Positions 1 through 5,731 of a stretch of 6,541 nucleotides of DNA are shown here, in pieces. The notes beneath the pieces are model-generated. The model was not told the DNA's origin. It searched no databases and was given only the letters and a program-made list of their open reading frames with translations. The DNA is taken from contig JAITJA010000071.1 of the NCBI GenBank assembly GCA_031279175.1, positions 1-6,541 of the forward strand. The letters are read 5' to 3'. A program made the translations under genes and the position numbers. The DNA is from Odoribacteraceae bacterium. Lineage in GTDB: Bacteria; Bacteroidota; Bacteroidia; Bacteroidales; Marinifilaceae. How positions within the stretch are numbered: the stretch's first letter is position 1; the number at the start of each line of letters is the position of its first letter.

Positions 1-825
1 GCGGTCTCTGCCATTCTCCCTCCCCGCGACAAGTTCGCGCGGAAGCGGCAACTCGGCCACGCGCTGCTGGTAGCCGGCTCGTCGGGGATGACGGGCGCGG
101 CGATACTGGCGGCCCGCGGCGCGATTCGCTCTGGCGCGGGCTTGCTGACGGTGCACGCGCCCCGGTCGCTCGAGCAGGTGATTCACGCGGCGATACCGGA
201 AGCGCTCGTGGATGCTGACGCGAATGATTCTTACTTCACCGGGGCGTCCCTTTCCAGCTCTTATAACGCGATCGGCATTGGTCCCGGGCTTGGCGTTCAC
301 CCGGCAAGCGGCGCGGGAATGTGGCGATTGCTCGACGAGTGGCGCGGTCGTCTGGTGCTGGACGCGGACGCGTTGAACATCATGGCGTCAGAGCCCGGCA
401 GCGCGGGACGGTTGCCTGCAGGTAGCGTGCTCACGCCCCACGCGGGCGAGTTCGAACGGCTGGCGGGGCGCTCGGCGAGTGATTTTGACAGGTTAAATAA
501 ATTAATCAATTTCGCGACGCGCCACCGCCTGCACGTGGTGCTCAAGGGCGCGCACACGGCAGTGGCCACGCCCGACGGCAGGTGCTACTTCAACACGAGC
601 GGTAATCCCGGGATGGCCAAGGGCGGCTCCGGCGACGTGCTGACGGGGGTGATCGCGGCGTTGCTGGCCAGCAAGATGCCGGTGGAGGACGCGGTGCTCG
701 CTGGCGTTTACGCCCACGGCGTGGCCGGCGACATGGCCGCGAGGGTTCACGGTGAGCGCGGGATGACAAGCGGCGACGTGGCCGGGATGCTGGGCAAGGC
801 GTGGCGATGGTGCGAGCGCCGGTAA
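1..825 (+). CDS. nnrD: ADP/ATP-dependent NAD(P)H-hydrate dehydratase (5'-truncated by window)
   Basis: Ribokinase-like NAD(P)HX dehydratase, which uses ADP or ATP to turn hydrated S-NAD(P)HX back into NAD(P)H (cofactor repair, cytoplasmic). The frame is open from base 1, and codons before the first ATG (base 88) already encode family sequence (GHALLVAGSSGMTGAA, from base 55), so the true start lies upstream and ATG 88 is internal. Visible motifs are SGAGLLTVHAP near 133-165, LDADALN ending near 375, TPHAGEF (433-453), and the phosphate-binding/catalytic block GNPGMAKGGSGDVLTG (601-648), whose GSGD aspartate is the expected catalytic residue. Many bacteria, including Bacteroidetes, fuse this domain behind an NAD(P)HX epimerase domain (NnrE); whether that is so here lies outside the window. 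It appears to be the first visible gene of a plus-strand operon, with the next gene 22 bp downstream. The family call is firm; only the full architecture is unknown. Confidence 0.95.
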   Translation, partial: AVSAILPPRDKFARKRQLGHALLVAGSSGMTGAAILAARGAIRSGAGLLTVHAPRSLEQVIHAAIPEALVDADANDSYFTGASLSSSYNAIGIGPGLGVHPASGAGMWRLLDEWRGRLVLDADALNIMASEPGSAGRLPAGSVLTPHAGEFERLAGRSASDFDRLNKLINFATRHRLHVVLKGAHTAVATPDGRCYFNTSGNPGMAKGGSGDVLTGVIAALLASKMPVEDAVLAGVYAHGVAGDMAARVHGERGMTSGDVAGMLGKAWRWCERR

Positions 826-847
826 GTTTAATCAATAAAGAGAGATC

Positions 848-1999
848 ATGAGAAGGATTGTTTTATTCGCGTTATGCGGCCTGCTCGCGTCGACGGCGAC
901 GGGGCAAAAAGGACGGGCGGCGAACGCGCCGCTGTCGTTGAGCTACATGTTGCCGCGGGTGAGTTTCGAGATAGCGGTGACGCTGGAGTGCACGGAGCGC
1001 GTGCCCGGCCCCTTCCGCGAGTACGCCGAACGGCAACTGGGGGTGCAGCCGGCAATCACCTCGGCAGGACAGTCGTGGCGCGTCAAGAGCGTGCGCGTAA
1101 CGCCCGTGGCCAGGCCGGACGAGCAGGCGATGTTCACGATCACTTCTACCGGCGACCACGGCGGTCTCTTGCTGAGCCTCTCGCCGGAGGGATTCCTGAC
1201 GGGCGCGGGGAACGGGGTCGCGACGCGACAAGTAGCGGGCACGGCAGATGACCCGGTGGAGTATATCATGCCCGCCGCGCGCCCGAGGGTGGAGATCGAG
1301 TATGTCCGCTTCGGCGTGGAGTCGACACTGAAGGAGGTGCTGGATTCTAACTTTAGCATGATGACCGTCGATGACGTGCCGCGACGCGTCTGGGACCCGA
1401 TAGAGCGCCACGTGCTGAAGGAGAAGGAGGATTACGTGCAGGAGATCACGAACGAGCTTTTCTCCACGCGGCGGAAACGGCTCGAGGGGATGGCTGCTCC
1501 AGGAGGATTAACAGGGGAGAGTATCGCGGAATTGAAGGCGCTGGAGGAGGCGTACGCGAGTCTTTTCCTCGGCAAGGAGATGGCCTGGGAGACGACGCGC
1601 GTGTTTTATTATACCCCGGAGCGGGCGGGGGAAGCAACGCCGCTGTTCCGCTTTTCCGAGGAGCAGGGGATCACGAAAGGGGAGCACGCTTCGGTAATGT
1701 CGTATTTCGCGGAGGTAAGTAACGCGGTGGCGCCGGGGGAGAAGACTCTAGAGGGGGGAACTCCAGGGGGGGGAACGGCAGGGGGGACGGTAACGCGCCC
1801 GGGTTTGACGTATCGCGTGCCGGCCACGGGTAACTTGCGCGTTTACCGGGGCGATCACGTGTTGTTCGAGGGGCAACGCGTCGTTCCGCAACTGGGCTAC
1901 CTGAAACAGTTTCCCCTCGACGTGATCAGTAGCGAGGGGCTGACGATCGAGTTTCACCCGCTGTATGGCTCGATCAAGAGCGTGGTAAAGGATCGATAA
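848..1999 (+). CDS. DUF4831 family exported protein
   Basis: A 383-residue protein of unknown function. Residues 1-20 (MRRIVLFALCGLLASTATGQ) form a signal peptide: basic start, hydrophobic core, small residues near the likely cleavage site. Cys10 is not in a good lipobox, so a periplasmic or surface soluble protein is more likely than a lipoprotein. Family-like parts are the block after the signal peptide (LPRVSFEIAVTLECTERVPGPF, broken here as LPRVSFEIAV and ECTERVPGPF, residues 35-56; then REYAERQLGV), a central charged helical region (about 183-250), and the C-terminal GLTYRVPATGNLRVY and VVPQLGYLKQFPLD segments (319-358). A Gly/Thr-rich low-complexity linker (302-315) precedes that C-terminal domain and comes from a G-rich tandem repeat. 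The start is 22 bp after nnrD, behind a purine-rich AAAGAGAG. The ClC gene starts 10 bp downstream, which suggests co-transcription. DUF4831 is assigned from recalled family features, not a search. Confidence 0.82.
   Translation: MRRIVLFALCGLLASTATGQKGRAANAPLSLSYMLPRVSFEIAVTLECTERVPGPFREYAERQLGVQPAITSAGQSWRVKSVRVTPVARPDEQAMFTITSTGDHGGLLLSLSPEGFLTGAGNGVATRQVAGTADDPVEYIMPAARPRVEIEYVRFGVESTLKEVLDSNFSMMTVDDVPRRVWDPIERHVLKEKEDYVQEITNELFSTRRKRLEGMAAPGGLTGESIAELKALEEAYASLFLGKEMAWETTRVFYYTPERAGEATPLFRFSEEQGITKGEHASVMSYFAEVSNAVAPGEKTLEGGTPGGGTAGGTVTRPGLTYRVPATGNLRVYRGDHVLFEGQRVVPQLGYLKQFPLDVISSEGLTIEFHPLYGSIKSVVKDR
1735..1790 (+). repeat. G-rich 15-bp tandem repeat inside the DUF4831 gene
   Basis: Four guanine runs lie close together on the coding strand: 5 G (1735-1739), 6 G (1753-1758), 8 G (1766-1773) and 6 G (1781-1786). 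The last three belong to a 15-bp tandem unit, GGGGGGAACNNCAGG, at 1753-1767 and 1768-1782, followed by a partial third copy. The unit is a multiple of three and encodes Gly-Gly-Thr-Pro-Gly then Gly-Gly-Thr-Ala-Gly, so gain or loss of a whole unit keeps the frame, whereas slippage inside a G run would shift it. The spacing of the runs also fits a G-quadruplex with one long loop. The repeat falls between conserved parts of the protein, where length change should be tolerated. Confidence 0.85.
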
Positions 2000-2009
2000 A
2001 GAGGAAAGC

Positions 2010-3797
2010 ATGTCACCGGGTAGTCGCGAAAAGAAGATACGTCTCGGCTTTCTTGTCTGGCGCACGCGCCACGTCAAGGAACGGCAGTTCATCATGGTGC
2101 TGAGCGTGCTGGTGGGTATGGTGACCGGCCTGACAGCAGTGTTGCTGAAGAATATGGTGCACTACACGCACCGCTTTTTCACCGAACAATTGCAAGTGGA
2201 TAGCGGTAACCTGCTTTTCTTCGTCTACCCGCTCATCGGTATCCTGCTCACGTGGCTGTTCGTCCGGTATTTCGTGAAAGAGGATATCAGCCACGGCGTG
2301 ACGAAAGTGCTCTTCGCCATCTCGCGCCAAGGGAGCATGATACGCTCGCATAATAATTACTCGTCAATGGTGGCCAGCACGTTGACGATCGGCTTCGGCG
2401 GGTCGGTGGGAACGGAGGCCACGATCGTGCTGACAGGCGCCTCGATCGGCTCTAACCTCGCCCGGTTTTTCCGCATGAACTACAAGGTGATGACACTCAT
2501 GATCGGTTGCGGTGCGGCCGGGGCAATCTCCGGGATCTTTAAAGCACCAATAGCCGGGATCATGTTCACGCTGGAAGTCTTGCTGCTCGACCTGACAATG
2601 GCTTCGCTCGTACCGTTGATGCTCACGGCAATTACCTCTTACGTGATCGCGTTCTTTTTCATGGGGGACGCGTTTCTCTTCTCCGACCAGATCATCACGC
2701 GGTTCGACATGGGGAACTTCCCGTGGTACGTGCTCCTGGGCCTCTTCACCGGGCTGCTGTCCGTCTACTTTACCCGCGTGAATCTCCACGTGGAGAAGTT
2801 CCTCAAGGGGTTCAAGCACCCGCTGAAACGCGTGGCACTGGGCGGGACGCTGCTCGGCTTGCTCATTTTTCTCTTCCCACCATTCTATGGCGAGGGATAC
2901 GCCTCCCTGAACGCGCTGATGGACGGGGATACCGCGCGACTGTTGAGCAATACTTACGTGTTCGATTACCGGGAGCACGCGTGGGTGGTGATCCTGTACG
3001 TGGTGGCACTCGTACTCGTGAAGGTGATCGCCACGGCACTGACGAATGGAAGCGGTGGCGTGGGCGGGGTCTTTGCCCCGAGCCTGTTCACGGGCGGCGT
3101 GGCGGGCTACCTGCTTTACTTGTTGCTCGGCAGGGCGGGCGTGGAGGTGCCGGAGAGCCACTTCGTCCTGGCAGGGATGGCGGGCGTGATGGCAGGAGTG
3201 ATGAACGCGCCGCTGACAGCCATGTTCCTCATCGCGGAGGTGTCCGGGGGATACTCGCTGCTGCTGCCGCTGATGCTGACTTCCGTGACCTCGCACCTCA
3301 CCAGTCAGGGGATGGAGCCTTACTCGATCTATGCCCGAAGGCTGGCACTGAGAGGGGACCTGCTGACGCATAACAAGGATAAGGCCGTGCTGACGCTGAT
3401 GAAGTTGAATAAGGTGGTGGAGACCGATTTTCGCGTGATCGACGCGGATAACACGCTGGGCGATCTCGTGAAGGTAGTCGCGCGGTCAAGCCGTAACCTC
3501 TTCCCCGTGCTCGACAAGGAGCAGCACCTCCTGGGGGTAGTCCTCCTGGACGATATACGGAAGATCATGTTTAACCAGGAGATGTACGCCACGACTTATG
3601 TCCGCGATTTCATGACGATCCCCGACACGGTCATCGATATCAATGACTCGATGGAGAAGGTGATGAAGAAATTCGAGGAATCCGGGGCGTGGAATCTTCC
3701 CGTGTTGCAGGATCACGCGTATGTCGGCTTCGTCTCCAAGGCGAAGATCTTTAACACGTACCGCAGGGTATTGATCCACTTTTCAGATGACGAGTAA
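2010..3797 (+). CDS. ClC-family chloride channel/transporter with C-terminal CBS pair
   Basis: A 595-residue inner-membrane protein of the ClC anion channel/transporter family. The membrane domain spans about residues 25-430, and two CBS domains follow (about 470-525 and 533-588; 'RDFMTIPDTVIDINDSMEKV' opens the second). Anion-pathway motifs are visible: GGSVGTEATIV (130-140) with the gating glutamate at E136 (E148 in the E. coli protein), GSGGVGGVFAPSLFTGG (347-363) for the GxFxP loop, and Y438 at the place of E. coli Y445. The selectivity loop usually written GSGIP reads DISHGVTK (92-99). The second acidic residue of the usual transporter FxxEE pair is missing: the sequence is FTLEV, E189 then V190, as in channel-type ClCs. 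ATG 2010 is 10 bp after the DUF4831 stop and has a GAGG Shine-Dalgarno five bases before it. The stop overlaps the next gene by 11 bp, so translational coupling is likely. CBS pairs commonly bind adenine nucleotides; the ligand here is unknown. Confidence 0.95.
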   Translation: MSPGSREKKIRLGFLVWRTRHVKERQFIMVLSVLVGMVTGLTAVLLKNMVHYTHRFFTEQLQVDSGNLLFFVYPLIGILLTWLFVRYFVKEDISHGVTKVLFAISRQGSMIRSHNNYSSMVASTLTIGFGGSVGTEATIVLTGASIGSNLARFFRMNYKVMTLMIGCGAAGAISGIFKAPIAGIMFTLEVLLLDLTMASLVPLMLTAITSYVIAFFFMGDAFLFSDQIITRFDMGNFPWYVLLGLFTGLLSVYFTRVNLHVEKFLKGFKHPLKRVALGGTLLGLLIFLFPPFYGEGYASLNALMDGDTARLLSNTYVFDYREHAWVVILYVVALVLVKVIATALTNGSGGVGGVFAPSLFTGGVAGYLLYLLLGRAGVEVPESHFVLAGMAGVMAGVMNAPLTAMFLIAEVSGGYSLLLPLMLTSVTSHLTSQGMEPYSIYARRLALRGDLLTHNKDKAVLTLMKLNKVVETDFRVIDADNTLGDLVKVVARSSRNLFPVLDKEQHLLGVVLLDDIRKIMFNQEMYATTYVRDFMTIPDTVIDINDSMEKVMKKFEESGAWNLPVLQDHAYVGFVSKAKIFNTYRRVLIHFSDDE

Positions 3798-4317
3798 GAT
3801 CGCGTGGCCGCTTGCCTCACCAACGACTATCGAACGGGTGAGCGACGAGGAGTGTCGCGGGGGAATCGTTATCCGTCGCGGTCGCCTGGAAACCCCGTTC
3901 GGTATCGCGTACGCGGCGGCCACGAGCGGGGGCGTTTGTTGCCTGGTGTTTCCGGAGGACGAGCAAGAGTTTGTCGCGGAATTATCGCGGCGCTATCCCG
4001 GCGCGCGGGTTGTCCCCGGGGAGGTGTTGCCGGGAAGCGAGACAAGGCTGCACGTCAGGGGGACAGATTTCCAGCTGGCAGTGTGGCGGGCGTTACTGGA
4101 GATTCCCGCCGGCGAGACGCGTTCTTACGGGGAGATCGCCCGACGCGTCGGCAAGCCGGGAGCGGGTCGCGCGGTGGGAAGGGCCGTCGGCGCTAACCCG
4201 GTGAGCCTCCTCATCCCCTGCCACCGGGTGACGCGTTCCTCCGGCGCTACCGGCAATTACCGCTGGGGAAGCGACCTCAAGCGAGAGATCCTCGCCCGCG
4301 AGGGTTATCCCAGGTGA
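3787..4317 (+). CDS. ogt: Methylated-DNA--[protein]-cysteine S-methyltransferase
   Basis: A 176-residue O6-alkylguanine-DNA alkyltransferase, which moves the alkyl group from damaged guanine (or thymine) onto its own cysteine in a single-turnover suicide reaction. The active site PCHRV has the acceptor at C145. Other family residues are in place: Y114 (SYGEIA), the arginine finger R128 in GRAVGRAVG, the N137 hinge (ANPVSLLIPCHRV), K165 and E172. These numbers coincide exactly with human MGMT. An RNase-H-like N-terminal domain (about 34-95, TPFGIAYAAATSGGVCCLVF) precedes the DNA-binding domain. An in-frame TGA at 3772-3774 leaves ATG 3787 as the only reasonable start, 11 bp inside the ClC gene. 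Residues 1-33 resemble the linker that joins the AraC-type domain to this domain in Ada-like fusions, but no such domain is present. The gene ends tail-to-tail with the Crp/Fnr gene, the two overlapping by 13 bp. Confidence 0.95.
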   Translation: MTSKIAWPLASPTTIERVSDEECRGGIVIRRGRLETPFGIAYAAATSGGVCCLVFPEDEQEFVAELSRRYPGARVVPGEVLPGSETRLHVRGTDFQLAVWRALLEIPAGETRSYGEIARRVGKPGAGRAVGRAVGANPVSLLIPCHRVTRSSGATGNYRWGSDLKREILAREGYPR

Positions 4318-5030
4318 CTGATCCGCTCGAGAAGATCCCAGTCGAGTACCTTGATCGCTTTCCCGTGCAGCGAGATTACCCCCTCCGAGGCAAATTGCGA
4401 AAGCGTGCGAATCGCGTTAGAAGTCGTCATGTTAGAGAGATTGGCGATGTCCTCGCGCGAGAGATATACCTTCAACGTGGCCTCGTCTTTCTCGCAGCCG
4501 TACGTCTCCCGCAACACGAGTAATGACTCGGCAAGCCGCCCGCGGATATGTTTCTGCGTGAGCGTCACGGTACGGCGGTTCGAGAATCCCAGGTCGGTGG
4601 CCAGCGCCCGGATGATGTTCATCGCGAAGTTGGAGTTACTCCTCACGATCCCGACAACCAGTTCCGTTTTCATGATACAGATGACTGAATCCTCGATTGC
4701 CTCGGCAGTGGCAATGTGATTCTCCTCGGCGAAAAACGCGCGATAGCCAATAAAACCAACAGGCTTGGCCATGCGCACGATCTGCGCGCGCCCGGAGACG
4801 CCTTTCTTCGTGATCTTCACCTTTCCAACGATCAGACAGGTAAGCCCCGCGGGCAGGTTACCTTCCTCGTACACGCGTTCGCCTTTCTTGTAACTCCGGC
4901 AGATAGCGGTTTGCCGGAGGAGGCTTTTGCTATCATCATCCAGCTCGCTAAATAGCGAGTGCGGCCCCTCTATACAGGTGGTGCAATACAAATCTCGCGT
5001 CTCCTTGTCTTTAATCGTTCTCATGGTCAT
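4305..5030 (-). CDS. Crp/Fnr-family transcriptional regulator with FNR-like cysteines
   Basis: A 241-residue cytoplasmic regulator. It has a cyclic-nucleotide-binding-type beta-barrel (about 25-125, KKGERVYEEGNLPAGLTCLI...GKVKITKKG), a long dimerisation helix (about 125-165) and a C-terminal winged helix-turn-helix (LSREDIANLSNMTTSNAIRTL, from about 190). Cysteines are C16-x2-C19 at the N terminus, then C44, C65, C118 and C179. The distance from C19 to C118 (99 residues) equals that from C23 to C122 in E. coli FNR, so a metal or Fe-S cluster is plausible. In the recognition helix the FNR glutamate is replaced by serine, so the binding site probably differs from the TTGAT box. ATG 5030 was chosen; ATG 5024, two codons later, is equally possible. 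The open frame to 5312 is rejected because it runs through a terminator and the ferredoxin gene. A TATATTCG (minus strand, 5080-5073) could be the -7 element, but no clear -33 box was found. Confidence 0.9.
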   Translation of the reverse strand: MTMRTIKDKETRDLYCTTCIEGPHSLFSELDDDSKSLLRQTAICRSYKKGERVYEEGNLPAGLTCLIVGKVKITKKGVSGRAQIVRMAKPVGFIGYRAFFAEENHIATAEAIEDSVICIMKTELVVGIVRSNSNFAMNIIRALATDLGFSNRRTVTLTQKHIRGRLAESLLVLRETYGCEKDEATLKVYLSREDIANLSNMTTSNAIRTLSQFASEGVISLHGKAIKVLDWDLLERISHLG

Positions 5031-5110
5031 TCGGATTACATGGTAAATGAATTGAGGTTCATACCCCTGTCGCGAATATACACGAAAATCCCTGGTTTCG
5101 TCACGGGCAA

Positions 5111-5139
5111 TAAAAAAGCCACCCCCGGTAAGGGGGTGG
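5111..5139 (-). terminator. Rho-independent terminator of the ferredoxin gene
   Basis: On the minus strand an 8-bp perfect stem, CCACCCCC with GGGGGTGG (bases 5139-5132 and 5126-5119), closes a 5-base loop and is followed by C then six T. It starts 22 bases after the ferredoxin stop codon. It separates the ferredoxin from the Crp/Fnr gene on the same strand, so that regulator probably has its own promoter within about 80 bp, or depends on read-through. Confidence 0.9.
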
Positions 5140-5160
5140 ACTTTCTCTTGCTGTTGGTGA

Positions 5161-5331
5161 TTACTTTGCTGCCGGGGCTTCAACGGGACAGACACTCGCG
5201 CAAGCACCGCACGAGGTACATTCGTCCGCGTTGATCTCGTAGTGTTCATCACCCATGAAGATCGCTCCCACGGGGCACTCAGCTTCACATGCACCGCAAG
5301 AAATACAATCATCCGAAATAACGTAAGCCAT
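5161..5331 (-). CDS. 2[4Fe-4S] ferredoxin, clostridial type
   Basis: A 56-residue soluble ferredoxin that carries low-potential electrons. It has two complete C-x2-C-x2-C-x3-C-P cluster motifs: C9-x2-C12-x2-C15-x3-C19-P (CISCGACEAECP) and C38-x2-C41-x2-C44-x3-C48-P (CTSCGACASVCP), the usual eight ligands for two [4Fe-4S] cubanes. The start MAYVISDDC is typical of the family, and an in-frame TAA shortly upstream excludes a longer protein. The C-terminal tail after the second motif is short (VEAPAAK). Likely partners are pyruvate:ferredoxin oxidoreductase, hydrogenases or Rnf-type complexes, none of which is in the window. The gene has a well-formed Bacteroidetes promoter, a short A/T-rich leader without Shine-Dalgarno, and a strong terminator, so it appears monocistronic. 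It faces away from a flavodoxin, the usual functional substitute for ferredoxin. Confidence 0.96.
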   Translation of the reverse strand: MAYVISDDCISCGACEAECPVGAIFMGDEHYEINADECTSCGACASVCPVEAPAAK

Positions 5332-5360
5332 ATTGAAACAATTTAGTTAATAAATCAGCG

Positions 5361-5392
5361 CGAAAATAAGGCCTATGCCGCAATCCGGCAAA
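5361..5392 (-). promoter_or_regulatory. Bacteroidetes-type promoter of the ferredoxin gene
   Basis: Read on the minus strand, TTTG (5392-5389) is followed by 20 bases and then TATTTTCG (5368-5361), one base off the Bacteroidetes -7 consensus TAnnTTTG, with the -33 box exact. Transcription would start near 5355, giving a leader of about 24 bases before the ATG at 5331. An inverted repeat, TGCCG-N5-CGGCA (5376-5390), lies in the spacer and overlaps the -33 box. Confidence 0.6.
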
Positions 5393-5635
5393 CCTTTTGA
5401 GATATTTCTCCGCATCCTCTCGCCGTGGCCTCTTCATCTCGCGCAAACACAGCGTGGAGAGGCAAAGCCGCGAGAGATCCCCGGGAGGTTCGCCCCCCCC
5501 ATCGTTCTTGAATCGTCTTCGCGAGACCTGCAACCCGGTTGAGAAATCGTCCCGGGAAGTCAACACGTCCAGCGCACGCTCGCTACCGCTACTTGTCCGG
5601 CCTCGTACCGGCGGTGAGAGATTGTCGCTATTCAT

Positions 5636-5679
5636 GGGGATGCCCCGTTCGCGTTTTCACTACTCGTGGGGATTTCCCG
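5636..5679 (+). promoter_or_regulatory. Candidate operator pair upstream of the flavodoxin gene
   Basis: Two near-identical palindromic 12-mers, GGGGATGCCCCG (5636-5647) and GGGGATTTCCCG (5668-5679), match at 10 of 12 positions, each preceded by T. They start exactly 32 bp apart, close to three helical turns. The second covers the -33 box of the flavodoxin promoter, where a bound repressor would block RNA polymerase. No known factor is assigned; the call rests on symmetry, spacing and position only. Confidence 0.3.
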
Positions 5680-5703
5680 CGGGTAGCGCGGCCTCTACCT
5701 TTG
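5673..5703 (+). promoter_or_regulatory. Bacteroidetes-type promoter of the flavodoxin gene
   Basis: TTTC (5673-5676), 19 bases, then TACCTTTG (5696-5703). The -7 element is an exact TAnnTTTG and the -33 box has one mismatch to TTTG, with the expected 19-base spacing. The transcript would begin near 5709, giving a short A/T-rich leader without Shine-Dalgarno before the flavodoxin start. A CCCGCGGG palindrome occupies 5676-5683. Confidence 0.65.
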
Positions 5704-5731
5704 CTCGCGTTAAACATAAATCGACATGATA

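Larger units (their letters stand above)
5332..5731. other. Non-coding divergent control region between ferredoxin and flavodoxin
   Basis: About 400 bp with no convincing gene. It holds the ferredoxin promoter at its left end (minus strand) and the flavodoxin promoter at its right end (plus strand). The middle (about 5400-5630) is GC-rich, with an 8-base C run at 5493-5500 and scattered CCCGGG palindromes (near 5480 and 5551). Open frames of 108-110 codons cross it on both strands, but they are arginine- and serine-rich, show no motif, overlap the promoters and resemble no family I recognise. At this length the region could hold operators or a small RNA; I could not demonstrate either. Confidence 0.7.

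Noticed and set aside
823..830. TAAGTTTA as a possible -7 element for an internal promoter before the DUF4831 gene
   Set aside because: It has one mismatch to TAnnTTTG, no TTTG-like box 19-20 bases upstream, and would leave almost no leader; the 22-bp gap fits read-through from nnrD.
2364..3371. 335-codon open frame antisense to the ClC gene
   Set aside because: The ClC frame is certain from its motifs. The antisense product is His/Gln/Glu-rich, as expected when GC-rich codons such as GTG and CTC are read backwards, and has no domain or promoter.
4959..5234. Plus-strand open frame of 91 codons across the ferredoxin terminator
   Set aside because: It runs antisense to the ferredoxin and Crp/Fnr start region, which have firm family evidence.
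5031..5312. N-terminal extension of the Crp/Fnr frame by about 94 codons
   Set aside because: It crosses a strong minus-strand terminator and the ferredoxin gene in another frame, and the added residues resemble no Crp/Fnr protein. Its 'M' start lies inside the ferredoxin gene.
5309..5729. Open frames of 108 and 110 codons on opposite strands between ferredoxin and flavodoxin
   Set aside because: They overlap each other and one or both promoters, are Arg/Ser-rich and lack motifs; long open frames are common by chance at this base composition.
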